Assembly (NCBI GenBank): GCA_015227615.1
Contig: JAALGZ010000014.1
Location: 62,001-126,000, forward strand
Length of the DNA stretch: 64,000 bases
Origin: Labyrinthula sp. Ha
Lineage: Eukaryota > Sar > Bigyra > Labyrinthulida > Labyrinthulaceae
Direction of reading: 5' to 3'
A program made the position numbers and the translations under genes. The first letter of the stretch is position 1; each line of letters starts with the position of its first letter. The notes beneath the pieces are model-generated. The model was not told the origin of the DNA and did no database searches. It was given only the letters and a program-made list of their open reading frames with translations. Below, piece by piece: positions 9,051-19,400 of this stretch.

Positions 9051-10874
9051 ATGTTAATCGTGGATGTAATTAAAGTTAACAGTGTATTTCAATATATGAG
9101 TTTTCGCCAATACGAGCTATTGGAGTACATCCGCGTTTTACGTTGGGGCAGGAGAGGATCATCCTTAAGGATCCGAAGATACTACCTTTTTGGTAAAAAT
9201 ATTGACCAGAGCAAGGTCGTTAGACAAAAGCAGAAGAATGTTCTGCTTGTGAAAGGTGGTCTACCTGAGGAACTTGATCGGGTGATACAGATGCTTTCGC
9301 TTCTGCAGGGCGGAAGTGTCAACGTATTTCCCAAGATCAAGGTTCGAAAGGATAGACAACCTGTTAGTATAGAGCAAAAGGCAATGGTTGTGGTGGGTCA
9401 GCTGATCACTGACGAACAACGAAGTCTTATCAACAACCTGCAAAGGGACGCCTTAGCGGGTGATAGCGAGTGGCTATCGGCCTACCACGAGCACGTGGTT
9501 GTAGGGGACTCCTTCGCACACTACCTTGCTGAGGTCAGGCAGGCAGTGGAAGCCCAGAGAGTAGGGCTGACGAAGGTGGAAGTCCCCGGGATGTTGTGGG
9601 TACGCAACACCGCGACTAGTGTTGACTTAGTTGAGAGAATAAACACTGGTGATACCTCCGGTATCGACTTTGGAGAGGTCATCCGATTGAAGAGGCATGT
9701 AGAAGACATCGCCGATGATGACTTGGGTGATATACTATTGCCCGACGTGGATGAAGAAGTTGACCCAGTCTCTGAGGAAATAGAGATAAGGGAAGCTATA
9801 TCATCTATGATCTCTAAGGCTACGGATGCCTCGATGGAGATGAAGGAAAAGTTGAAAGCTTTATGCTTGGAGTACTGGGATGTGTTCGCAACGGACCATT
9901 CGCAGACTCGCATAAGTGAACTGGAGCCTATGCCCGTGTTCCCGTTGGAGAATTACGAGTTCAAGTACCCCAGAGCTAGGCCAACATCTGCTGAAAAGAG
10001 CAGATTCATAAAGGAAAAACTTATGAGTATGGAGAAAAGGAAGCTCTTGAAACTAGTGCCGGCCGCGGAATTTGGTTCCGTGGTCTTTGCCGTTCCTAAG
10101 AAAGGAAACAAACTTAGGATGGTAGTTGATTTAGTCGACGTGAATAAAATTTTGCGTCGCGATGTTAATCAGCTACCCTTTTTGGAAAAGAGTTTCGAAA
10201 ATCTCGCTCAAAGCAAGTTTTATGCTTCGTTCGATGTGGTGTCTGGGTTTGACCAGCACGGCATCACTGAAGAAGCGAAGAAGTATTTCAATATAGTGTC
10301 CGAACATGGGACCTACCAGTTGAACTTCGCACCCATGGGATACCACTCGACCCCCGTGTTCTTTCACCAGCAGATGGTGAAGCATGTGGTGGGCAGGGAA
10401 GTCGAGGGCAGACATGGTCATGGCATCATCCAATGGATTGATGACAGCTTAATTTACGCAGACAACTTTGATAATTTTATCAAAGTATTGAAGAGATTCT
10501 TTGAGAACCTTCGGAAGGTTAAGGTAAGGATCAGCCCTCAGAAATCTACCATATTCTCGACCAAAATTAGTTATTGCGGAAGAGAGGTAGAAGGGGGAAA
10601 ATGGAACTTTAACAAGGAGTATTATGAGAAAATACTCGAAGTTCCGAGGCCGGAGTTTGTATATCAACTCGCGGCGATACTTCACCTTGCGCAATGGCTA
10701 TCACTGGCCATACCGAAGCTCGGGGAGCTTAGGGGTAAGGTTATGGCTAAGTACCCACAAATGAAAGGGGAAAAGTCTAACATGAAACGCAAGAACGAAT
10801 GTGTCGAGTGGTCGGACGAGTTGTCTGACGACTTCGAGGAGTTCAAAAGGATCTTGTCTATAGCGGCGAAGTAG
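9051..10874 (+). CDS. Reverse transcriptase region of the LTR element
   Basis: Reverse transcriptase core from about nt 9930 to 10720. Recognisable blocks: KLRMVVDLVDVNKILRRD, FYASFDVVSGFDQHGI, YQLNFAPMGYHSTPVFF, and the catalytic loop QWIDDSLIYADNF at about nt 10431-10470. The two catalytic aspartates are kept, but the loop reads WIDD where most Gypsy elements have YLDD or YIDD. The first 290 residues form a long N-terminal region of unknown role, with an acidic stretch near nt 9700-9790. Confidence 0.88.
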   Translation: MLIVDVIKVNSVFQYMSFRQYELLEYIRVLRWGRRGSSLRIRRYYLFGKNIDQSKVVRQKQKNVLLVKGGLPEELDRVIQMLSLLQGGSVNVFPKIKVRKDRQPVSIEQKAMVVVGQLITDEQRSLINNLQRDALAGDSEWLSAYHEHVVVGDSFAHYLAEVRQAVEAQRVGLTKVEVPGMLWVRNTATSVDLVERINTGDTSGIDFGEVIRLKRHVEDIADDDLGDILLPDVDEEVDPVSEEIEIREAISSMISKATDASMEMKEKLKALCLEYWDVFATDHSQTRISELEPMPVFPLENYEFKYPRARPTSAEKSRFIKEKLMSMEKRKLLKLVPAAEFGSVVFAVPKKGNKLRMVVDLVDVNKILRRDVNQLPFLEKSFENLAQSKFYASFDVVSGFDQHGITEEAKKYFNIVSEHGTYQLNFAPMGYHSTPVFFHQQMVKHVVGREVEGRHGHGIIQWIDDSLIYADNFDNFIKVLKRFFENLRKVKVRISPQKSTIFSTKISYCGREVEGGKWNFNKEYYEKILEVPRPEFVYQLAAILHLAQWLSLAIPKLGELRGKVMAKYPQMKGEKSNMKRKNECVEWSDELSDDFEEFKRILSIAAK

Positions 10875-10913
10875 AAGCTGCAGACTTATGATCGAGACCA
10901 GGATCTCTTACTG

Positions 10914-13070
10914 GTGACAGATGCCAGCAAGGAATACCATAGCGCGATAGTATTTCAAGCTGGGTCATCTGAGAGGAGTAAGTCATTGTTGACAAAGACA
11001 ATGTTTCCTATGATGTTTTTCTCTGGCAAGTTTGCCGAAGATCAACAGAGATGGGGCATCGTTCATAAGGAACTTTACCCGATTGTGAAGACGTTCAGTC
11101 GTCTTTCGTATTTATTACCATATCATCCAACGCCAATACAGGTGTACACGGATCATATGAACCTCAGAGCCATAATTAAGGGTGGATCCAGGATTAACCA
11201 TGGACACCTTAATAGGCTACAAAGGTGGGTGCTGACTTTGCAGCAGGCTCAGGTTGAACTTTACCACGTAGATGGTGAAAGTAACATCTTCGCCGATATG
11301 CTGTCAAGGTGGGCAGCCCGGGTCGAAGAAAAAGACCGAGAGATTAGAGCCGCTAGGGCTTTGGTTAGGGATCCACCTCCGGAATCCTTGGACACAGGGG
11401 AACGTAACTTCTACAGAAGGATGTTCGTATCACCGACCGACCAAGAGCTTGAGCAGCTAAGGGAGATGGTTCCTGAAGCACCCGAAGATATTGAGGCCAA
11501 GTCGATGCTCGACCAGGATAGCTTCGATACGTGGTATCTTGATGACGACGTCAAGTATAAGACCCGTCAAGATGGGGGCCTCACATTTGTGAGAAGACCG
11601 AAGGAAAAGGTCCAGGAGGAGTTCCTTCTCAAGGATGTCGATGAGTCAGCAGTGAGCTTCGACGATATCCTTGATTGGGTGACGGAACAAGCCGAGCACG
11701 AGGAGTCTTCGGGTCCAACGATCGAGGATCTTGGTACTGCAACCGAAGATGACGAAATACTCAGGGTCACGGTGAACGCTGTCAGGCTGAACCCGAATAA
11801 GCAAAGGGAGAAAAGGACGTATGAACAGATGAGAGCCTTTGATAAGGATCGAGTCTCAGCGTTCAACCCTTATTATGAAGATTCGTGGAAGCGCATCGCT
11901 GAGGCCGAACTGCTTGATGGTCAAAAAGCTGAAGGGCTTGGCGATGGTATCAAGCTGGCAAGAGCCGGCGATAAGGTTGTGATACCTGAAACTCTCTTTG
12001 AGAGACAGATGGTTCATCTACACCTAGCGGGTCATCATGGACCAGTGAGTGCTTGTGTGGCGGAAGCTTCAAAATATGCGTGGATCATCCCCAAGACGTA
12101 TGGTGAAGGGGCAACTTTACAAAGCATCTTTCAAGATCTTAAGGTAAATTGCGCTCACTGTCGGAAGGGGCCTTCATTATTGAAGACTGCATTAAGCATA
12201 GTCACTGAGGCTAGGGCACCAAGAGAAGTACTAGTATCCGACTACTTGTATGTTAACCCGAAAGGGTACATACTCGTATTGACGGATGCCTTCTCGAGGT
12301 TCACCTATTTAAAGTATGCACCTAAGGCTAACGCCGAGACAGTGGTATCTGCCTTAGAGGATTTCAACAGTAATTGGAAGTTGGAATCGAACTTTACCTT
12401 GGTGACAGATCGAGGATCTCACTTCGCTAACCAAGTATTGGAAAAGTTGAGCAAGGCTCTTGGTTTCACCCACAACTTCGCGGTGAGGTACGCGAGTTGG
12501 ACGAACTGTGAAATTGAGGTAGTACATAAAAAGGTACTTGACTTTTTGAAGGCCCTTGTATCAGAAAGAAGATACCAATGGGACGAATGGCCTTTAGTAC
12601 TGGGTACTATACAGGCGGCAATGAATGAGTTGCCCATCGTGTCTAGGAAGCTTCCAGGTGAAAGTAAGGCGCCTTGTGCAAACCAACTTTTCCTGTTCAT
12701 AAATCCTGAGAAGGATTATATTGAGGCTGCTGCTTTTCCGAGGTTGATCTCGAGAAAGGTAGGTGGGGAAGTGAAGGTAATAAATACTGATGAGGATACC
12801 TTATTTAAGTTGTTGAAGAAATTTCGAGATCAACTCGATGAGTATCATGGTCGGGTTGCTGACTATGTGTCTCTGATGAAATCTAAAAGGAATGCCTACT
12901 GGAATAAGAGGAGAAAGCGTTTTGATAAGGCTTTGCTCCAATACCAGGTAGGTGAATGGTGTCTCATTAGCACTGCTAAGACACCAAGGGAGACCAACAA
13001 GATTAAGCTTGAGTGGTCTGGCCCTGTGCTAATACAAGAGGTACTTAGCAATAATGTGTACCGGGTGTGA
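10914..13070 (+). CDS. RNase H and integrase region of the LTR element
   Basis: RNase H: LLVTDASKEYHSAIVF, then WGIVHKELYPIVKTF and VYTDHMNLRAI give the D-E-D residues. After a linker of about 200 residues comes integrase. Its zinc-binding HHCC module is at about nt 12010-12170 (HLAGHHG and CAHCRKG). The catalytic core has D in VSDYLYVNPKG (about 12240), D in LVTDRGSHFANQ (about 12405) and E in NCEIEVVHKK (about 12510). The C-terminal end has a GPY/F-like segment (LEWSGPVLIQEV, about 13010-13045), as in chromoviral integrases. Confidence 0.9.
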   Translation: MTDASKEYHSAIVFQAGSSERSKSLLTKTMFPMMFFSGKFAEDQQRWGIVHKELYPIVKTFSRLSYLLPYHPTPIQVYTDHMNLRAIIKGGSRINHGHLNRLQRWVLTLQQAQVELYHVDGESNIFADMLSRWAARVEEKDREIRAARALVRDPPPESLDTGERNFYRRMFVSPTDQELEQLREMVPEAPEDIEAKSMLDQDSFDTWYLDDDVKYKTRQDGGLTFVRRPKEKVQEEFLLKDVDESAVSFDDILDWVTEQAEHEESSGPTIEDLGTATEDDEILRVTVNAVRLNPNKQREKRTYEQMRAFDKDRVSAFNPYYEDSWKRIAEAELLDGQKAEGLGDGIKLARAGDKVVIPETLFERQMVHLHLAGHHGPVSACVAEASKYAWIIPKTYGEGATLQSIFQDLKVNCAHCRKGPSLLKTALSIVTEARAPREVLVSDYLYVNPKGYILVLTDAFSRFTYLKYAPKANAETVVSALEDFNSNWKLESNFTLVTDRGSHFANQVLEKLSKALGFTHNFAVRYASWTNCEIEVVHKKVLDFLKALVSERRYQWDEWPLVLGTIQAAMNELPIVSRKLPGESKAPCANQLFLFINPEKDYIEAAAFPRLISRKVGGEVKVINTDEDTLFKLLKKFRDQLDEYHGRVADYVSLMKSKRNAYWNKRRKRFDKALLQYQVGEWCLISTAKTPRETNKIKLEWSGPVLIQEVLSNNVYRV

Positions 13071-13073
13071 CTC

Positions 13074-13847
13074 TTGAACGGTATGACTTTAACGGTTCAT
13101 GCTTCAAGGTTGTATTCTTACGAGCCTTCAGGGTACGTGCCGGATGATGCACTAAGAAAAATCTTCATCAATAATTGGGGTGAGCTTGAAGTGGAGAGGT
13201 TCCATGGATTGCGATACTCTAATGGAGAATGGTGGTTACATGTCCACTGGAGAGGATTCGAATCTCGAGATGATACTTGGAAACCTCTCAGATCTATGTA
13301 CAGAGATGTCAAATCACTTGTCATTAAATACTTAGAGAATCAGAGGAAGCCTGCAAGGGATAAGAGAAACTCGAAAAGGGCTATGGCCTGGATTGAGCGA
13401 CATATCTTAGGTGAGATCAATGTCAGATGGGTTGGCAAGATGAGGCCCAATCTGAGATCGCATCTTCTGGTTGAAGGTAACTGGTGGGAGGAACGAGAGG
13501 CTGTTCCTTTCTATGTGAAGAATTGGTCTGAGTTGGACAAATTTGTCATGGGATGCCTTGTAAAATGCTTTGGTATGGGCGACTTTGAGTCGTTTACGAA
13601 GTTCATGCCACATAAATCGAAGGCAATGATGTACTCATATATTCAGAGAACTATGGGAATCATGAGCTTGGCTGGATTTAATGGCAGAAAAATTGGTATA
13701 GCCTCGGAAGATCGAAAGCAAGAATATAATTTTCCAGTGGAGAATATTCTGTGTTCGTGGAAGTATGATTCTTTTGAGACGGCGAAGTCATTGATGAGCT
13801 TTGTGATACCGGAAGGTGCAGGAAAGGCATTCTGCCGACAAGTATAG
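13074..13847 (+). CDS. Chromodomain region of the LTR element
   Basis: About 258 codons following the integrase. A chromodomain lies at about nt 13185-13330: GEWWLHVHWRGFESRDDTW is the signature aromatic-rich core, followed by an acidic/aromatic helix (YRDVKSLVIKYLEN). In chromoviruses this domain reads histone marks and steers integration into heterochromatin. The rest (about 170 residues, Trp- and Lys-rich) is not recognised and bridges to the methyltransferase part. Confidence 0.8.
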   Translation: MNGMTLTVHASRLYSYEPSGYVPDDALRKIFINNWGELEVERFHGLRYSNGEWWLHVHWRGFESRDDTWKPLRSMYRDVKSLVIKYLENQRKPARDKRNSKRAMAWIERHILGEINVRWVGKMRPNLRSHLLVEGNWWEEREAVPFYVKNWSELDKFVMGCLVKCFGMGDFESFTKFMPHKSKAMMYSYIQRTMGIMSLAGFNGRKIGIASEDRKQEYNFPVENILCSWKYDSFETAKSLMSFVIPEGAGKAFCRQV

Positions 13848-13850
13848 AGG

Positions 13851-14855
13851 ATGCAATCAAGGGCGAGGCAGGATGTTTCTAAGGTGAGAGACTGCTTGCA
13901 GGAGTTGACTGAAGTAAAAGGTTTGTGGCTAGAGATCTCGAAATATGTGTTTGAAGGGATATCGTTTGTGGGTAACCCTGAAGGATATATTTTAGATGAC
14001 CGTAGAACCGTAACTTTGGTTGAAACTGTGGAGAATGTTCGAATAAGTAGTGAGAGTATAGAGACGAGCTCCGACTTAAGGATATTTATGCAAGTAGACA
14101 ACATAGGTAACTTCACTTTAACTAAACTGTATGGCAATATATTTGCCTTGTCGAGTGAGTTGTGGCCTTTTTCGGTAAAGGTCTGCATATTCCCTAGAGA
14201 AAGAACTTGGTATTTTACTGATATCTATGAAGGAAATACGGTTGCGTTATGGCCAGGTGATGAGGTTGATCTTCTCCTCGTCGATCCGCCATGGGCTACT
14301 GGCACTTTCAACCCCGTGAGAGGAATTCGAACCCGATATCCTAAATGCAAAGATTCTGAGGTCCTCGATATACCTTTTGAGAACATGAAGCCGGCATTCA
14401 TTGCTATCTGGGTTATCAAAAGGAATCTAGGCAGAACCTTACAACATTTTGACAAGCACCAGTACGACTTAGTTAATATAGTTGACTGGATTAAATGTAC
14501 CAAGTCAGGGGTCTTGCGTACATCCTTGGGTTATTACTTCCAACATTCAGCGGAAATGTTGCTTGTGTTTGTTTCTAGAACTAAAAAGGAGAGAGTTCTC
14601 GATGAGATCCACAAGCTGAGAGAAACAGAGTTATTGTGGGCTGATCGTTTAGACAATGGTGTGAAACCTTTGAGGGCTTATGAGTATTTTGAGTCGATAT
14701 TTGGAAGGAACACTCTTAAGGTTGAGATTTTCGCAAGGTGCTGCAACTTGCGAAAAGATTGGGTTCAACTAGGATTCGAAGTCGATCCTCGATCAGGTGG
14801 GGTCGCCTTTGGCTGTGGAATGTCGACAAATGGAAAAGAGGTACACCTCTTTTAA
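13851..14855 (+). CDS. MT-A70 family adenine N6-methyltransferase region of the LTR element
   Basis: About 334 codons. The catalytic motif DPPW is at nt 14283-14294 (residues 145-148) in DLLLVDPPWATGTFN. Downstream segments follow METTL3 block by block: YPKCKDSEVLDIPFENM, FIAIWVIKRNLGRTLQHF, IVDWIKCTKSGVLRTSLGYY, QHSAEMLLVFVSR, then LKVEIFARCCNLRKDWVQLG, the counterpart of the family's KIELFGR/NW-LG ending. MT-A70 enzymes transfer methyl from S-adenosylmethionine to N6 of adenine in RNA (METTL3, METTL4) or DNA. The first 140 residues are not recognised. It lies inside the LTRs, on the pol strand and in line with the chromodomain part, so it belongs to the element. Whether it acts on element RNA, cDNA or host DNA cannot be told. 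It has no link to the DNMT-type cytosine methyltransferases found in other retrotransposons. Confidence 0.9.
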   Translation: MQSRARQDVSKVRDCLQELTEVKGLWLEISKYVFEGISFVGNPEGYILDDRRTVTLVETVENVRISSESIETSSDLRIFMQVDNIGNFTLTKLYGNIFALSSELWPFSVKVCIFPRERTWYFTDIYEGNTVALWPGDEVDLLLVDPPWATGTFNPVRGIRTRYPKCKDSEVLDIPFENMKPAFIAIWVIKRNLGRTLQHFDKHQYDLVNIVDWIKCTKSGVLRTSLGYYFQHSAEMLLVFVSRTKKERVLDEIHKLRETELLWADRLDNGVKPLRAYEYFESIFGRNTLKVEIFARCCNLRKDWVQLGFEVDPRSGGVAFGCGMSTNGKEVHLF

Positions 14856-14869
14856 GGTGAGAAGGGGGA
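14855..14869 (+). other. Polypurine tract of the LTR element
   Basis: AGGTGAGAAGGGGGA lies immediately before the TG of the 3' LTR, where plus-strand DNA synthesis is primed in LTR elements. Confidence 0.75.
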
Positions 14870-15360
14870 TGTGTAGATTTAATTGTTAGTGTTTTTAAAC
14901 TACTTGGGCAACTTAAGTATTTTAGTGAATAATAGGAAGTAGTTAAGTTATTGTCAACAGTTTGGTTACTTGTGTAAGTTAATTGTAGGCCTATAGAATA
15001 ATTGTAAGTAGAATAAATATCACATATGTATTTTGGGCAATCTAGAGTTAATAGATAATCACAAAATAATAGAAAACTTTATAGATTTTCATCTAAGAGA
15101 CAGTTTTCGATAAGTACAAAAACCCCTGAGTGTTAACAACGCCTTGTGAGTTTATCGTATTGATACTTAGCATAGTATCGTAGTTTGTGGCTTGAAGAGA
15201 GCCCTTTCTGTGTTCGATTCAAGAGATCCCTTAGTAATAAGCGTGATCTAGTTGTATCCTTTCGATAAATCGGATACGTTAGAACGCAGAGGTTCTAAGG
15301 CTCGTCGTTGCAACTCATCCTTGCAAGTCTGAACGCTCGAGGGTTTTCCGAGTGTACAAA
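14870..15360 (+). repeat. 3' LTR
   Basis: 491 bp beginning TGTGTAGATTTAATTG and ending GAGTGTACAAA. Close to the 5' LTR except for a block at about 15260-15330. That block keeps the GTATCC/GGATAC stem (15254-15277, again a 12-base loop) but otherwise carries different hairpins, such as TTAGAAC/GTTCTAA at 15279-15298. Followed by CACG, the right target duplication. Confidence 0.92.
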
Positions 15361-15364
15361 CACG
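15361..15364. repeat. Target-site duplication, right copy
   Basis: CACG directly after the 3' LTR, matching 5561-5564. It shows that both LTR ends come from a single insertion event. Confidence 0.7.
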
Positions 15365-16406
15365 CTAGTGAAGGATTCTTCCCTCCCAGGGATTTAAGGA
15401 AGCACCAAAAAAAGGGGGTTTTAAGAAATTGTAGTACTTGATGAGTCAAAGTAGCATTATTGTATCATATTTCATGAATAATTTCAGCTATACTAACATA
15501 ATCTTCTGGGCTAAAGGAATCTTGTTCGACTCCGTGGGTTATTTGCAAGCTCATTCCAAACCTTTGGTAAAGGTTGTTCTTATTCATTTGGAAACTATAG
15601 AGTGCAACCCAAAGATTGTGCATTCAGTTTATACCCTTCCCTGTACTTAGATTCTTATAATATTTTATTTGTTTTCCTGTATTCCTATAATTTCCTCAAA
15701 AAATTGATTATGGGAAATTAACTATTCCTTAACCATTAGTTTTTAAAAGACATAATCCATGCTTGCTTATATTTTTCTCTTAATCTAGGCTTCTAATACA
15801 AATCTCAGAAATTGAAAAATGTAAAAATTCGACAAAGGCATAAGCATCAAGGATCAAGGCTATGATTAGAGTCAATCAAAATTCAGCGCACAGGCAGATT
15901 GAACTTCTTCTGCAAACATGGGAACGAAGTATATAAAGTCTGCGGAAGTAATTCCTATATGTGTAGTGTAGACTTGAAGGATCACAGGAAGACGTTTAGA
16001 GCCTTTTGCTGAAATATTTTTTTTTCAAGTGCAAAAGTTCGACCATTAATATCGAATTTAGTTTTTCTTTGCTTGCTTCAACTAGTATTCCCTTTAATTT
16101 AAGCTGATTTTAGTATTTAATTATTAACCCTCTAAACTCAGCAGATTATAATAAATGTGAATGCTCATACCACTGTACATTTTTTGTAGTGAGGAGATGA
16201 CCAGGTGCACCCTCGTCCTTGTTGTTCGGAAGCTTTTCACAGAAAAACAAAGAAAATTTGGAACTTAATATAAAAAGCAAACTGATTCTTCAACAATTTA
16301 ACTACTGTATGAATCTAAACATAACCTAAGCTAACAGAAAAAAATATCAAAGAATTTGCGTGGAGACAAGAGGAGAAACAGTAGCTAAAGCCTAAATAGG
16401 AAAAAG
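15365..16406. other. Intergenic region between the retrotransposon and midasin
   Basis: About 1 kb of AT-rich sequence. It includes the insertion flank and the 3' UTR region of midasin. A 70-codon frame at 15438-15650 shows no recognisable feature and is not called. Confidence 0.5.
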
Positions 16407-19400
16407 TCATTGAATTGCCTCAAACCATTGTTTCAAAGCTTCACTCAAGGTTTCTGGAAGCTTTTCAATATCTTGAAGCACCATATAATACGGGAAAGGA
16501 TAGTTCTCCAAGTACCTCTCAACTACAACTTCATTTCTCACAAAATGAACCTTTTTAGCTTTCAACAGGCTTTCGTCTTCATCTAGTATAACAAGCACAA
16601 TAAACTGGTTTTCTTTTTCTGCCCTTTCAGCCAAACTTTGAATTTTGGATCTATAACCCGAATCAAACTTTCCATCGGATAGAATAAACACAAGTTGTCT
16701 AAAATCTGTTTCTGAATTTCCTGGAGCCTCCTTTAGCAAGTTCTTTGTTTCTTTGAAACTGTCCAAGATTTGTTCCAGCGCCAAATCTATTCTCGTTTGA
16801 TGCTCTGAAAAATCTAAACTTCTTACCAGTTCCTCTCCCTCTGGTTCTGAAAGTAAGGAGTTGTCCTGTATTTTTTTCAAAGTGACACAAGTTTTCCCGA
16901 ATTTCGTAACCCCCAAGTTTCCTAACTCTAAGTGAAGAAAAGTATTGTTCAACAAGGCTAGGGATTGAACGCAGAGATCTTTTGATTTTTGCATAGAAAG
17001 GGAGTTGTCTATAGCAATTCCAACCTGATATTCCCGTCTGCTGAGCTTCTTCTTCTTCATCCAAATTCTGTCTTTTTCATAATTTGAAGCGATATACGAA
17101 ATTAACCGCCTAATGTTCAACTTTTTTCCAGTTTTATAATCTCCTTTCAGCCTGTTTGCGACGTTTGCAGCAAGGATTATCTTCAAGTTTTCAGAAAGAC
17201 TATAAGACGAATCTATTGTCAATGAGAGGGCTTTTGACCATGATAGGCCACTTGGGTTTGGATTAGTGGTCGGTAAATCCACACAATCAGTTTCAACTTC
17301 CGAAACGGCCGTGCTAAGACGCTGAACCTGCCCATCACTTATTAGCTTCTGGCTGTCGTCCTTTTGTTCTTCAACCACATTGGGGTCAAAGGATACAGAA
17401 TCTGCATCCAATTTTTTCGCATCTAGGTCTACCTCTTCAACATGGTTATTTAAATTTTCTTCGAATGAAGATTTTGGTCTTTTAGTTTGTGTTTCTTGCA
17501 TTCGGTCATCCTGTACTTGAGAACTAGAACGTTTTCTGTTGCTACCTTTATACTCTTCTTTCTTCTTAACTTCTCCTGCAGGTTTTTCAGGGAGGGTTTG
17601 ATCCTTGACCGTAGGATCATGTGTCTCTGCAAGTACTTGTTGATCTTCACCTGTATTTCCAGTCTTACTAAACTCATGAGCTAGGTTTTCGTTGTTGTCC
17701 CCGTTTTCTCTAATTTGTTGCTCATTAGTAATTTCTTGCAAACCGTTGTCAAGAACCTCCAAGTCATCTTCCAAGCTCTTATCAGCATCACCCTCTGCAA
17801 CCCAGGGATTGGCCTTCAAGTTTATTGTATCTCTGAATTGTCGTTCAAGAGCGTTTGCTCCACCTACTTCGCCATTCTCTTCACCTGCTTGAGTCCCCTG
17901 GTTTTCATTTCCATCGCCCTCATTCGCATCCACCTTATCGATATTATTCACACCCCCGTCTCTCTCTGTGTCATTTGCTTCTTCATTTCCAAAAGCGTCA
18001 AAACCAGAAGTTTGATAGGAGTCTTGCTCAACTATTTCCTGAAGATTCTCTTCTTGCCCTAACTGTTCTTCTTGACCGCCAACTTCCTGATCGGGATTTT
18101 CCTCACCAAGCTTTTCTTGCGTTTCGCTGTTGCAATCATCAACGTCTCCCTCTGACTGTTCTTCTTCCCGCTCACTACAGCTATCGGATATTTCTCCATG
18201 CTTATCTTCAACAACTTCTGCATCGTCGGCGTCTTCTTGTACCAGCGCCTCATTCTCAGTTTCAACTTCCCCAGTCTCTTTAGGTGGTTCTTGCTCACCT
18301 TTTTCTTTACTTTCAAAATTTTTTGAATCATCTGCAGCATCTTCATTATTTTCTTTCGCAGGCTCTTCAGATTCTTCAACAGCACTGTCCTCTTGTCTTT
18401 CTTCCACTTCATCAAATTTATGGTGCTTATCGCCGTCTCCGGCAGCAAATTCATCCTCTACCTCACCACCCTCTCGTTCACTCCTCAGTGCATTATCTTC
18501 TTCAAGCCCATCTTGACTTTCTCTATCGCCATCCATCTCATCAACCTCGGTCATCTCATCTTCCAACTCGTTAGAAAACTGTTTCGCTAGGTCATCAAGC
18601 AGGTCATCCATATCATCATTTTCATCCTCATCATCACTCTGTTCAACATCATTCAAGCCACCAGAGAAATCATTAGCCATTTCAATGCCATCATCTTCTG
18701 CCTCTCCATTGTGAGACATGTTTTCAGGTTCCTCCACTGCATCGTTGTTATCATTCGGCAAATTTTCTATCGCTGAACCCTCCTCTGGAGGAGAGGACTT
18801 AGATTCAGATGGAACGTTTTCATCTAACGGGGGGATTTTTTCCTCATCCTTGGTTCCGATGAGCTGCTCTTCACTCTCAATTTCATTTGAAACATCTTGT
18901 TCCCCTGTCCCTGTGCCAAATCCAACCCCTTCTGCAGATGATTCCTTTACTTCTGAGCCGTCTTCTTCATCCAGATTCTTGCAAAAACCATTCTTGTAGA
19001 GTGTGCGAAAGATACGTAGGACCAGCTTAAACAACAGTTGAAGCTCATTAGTAAACCTAATCAAGCAAAGAGCAGTCAAATTTGAGTTTTTCAATCCCTC
19101 AGACATAGCATCGACAGCCTTGCTTTTATCTTTACCTTTTCTCCTGAACTGGGATAACACCACGGCTTCGTCTTGTAAATTTGCTTCATAGATGTGTTTC
19201 CCAAAGTTTTGAAGAATGCGGCCTATGTTTGGCTCAACCATTCTGTACAAGAAAGACATTGGGTATTTTATTGGAGTACTAGCCTGCTCTATTGGATTTT
19301 TTGAGGGGACAGCAGAAAAATTCGACGCTTCTATTTCTAGCTGATTAGATGCATTGAGAGAGTATAAGTTCTCCTTGAGCTGTTTAACCAGATTTCTATG

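Larger units (their letters stand above)
5565..15360 (+). mobile_element. Ty3/Gypsy chromodomain LTR retrotransposon carrying an MT-A70 methyltransferase
   Basis: A 9.8 kb element flanked by CACG target duplications. Order: 5' LTR, gag, zinc knuckle and protease, reverse transcriptase, RNase H, integrase, chromodomain, MT-A70 adenine methyltransferase domain, purine-rich tract, 3' LTR. The order RT-RNase H-integrase and the chromodomain place it with Ty3/Gypsy chromoviruses. Outside one hypervariable block the LTRs differ at about 10 of 385 positions, so insertion is recent. The interior is clearly richer in G+C than the host genes and deserts around it. Coding sequence falls into about six blocks, implying roughly three to five interruptions; some could be the read-through or frameshift steps such families use, so it may be a lightly decayed fossil or close to whole. 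I see no other copy in this window. Confidence 0.93.

Noticed and set aside
13851-14855. DNMT-type cytosine methyltransferase, as known in some retrotransposons
   Set aside because: There is no PCQ or ENV motif. DPPW and the surrounding blocks belong to the MT-A70 adenine family.
17487-18999. Several plus-strand frames of 65-142 codons over midasin
   Set aside because: They are the antisense of the Asp/Glu-rich region, whose biased codons leave the other strand open (Ser/Phe/His/Leu-rich shadows).
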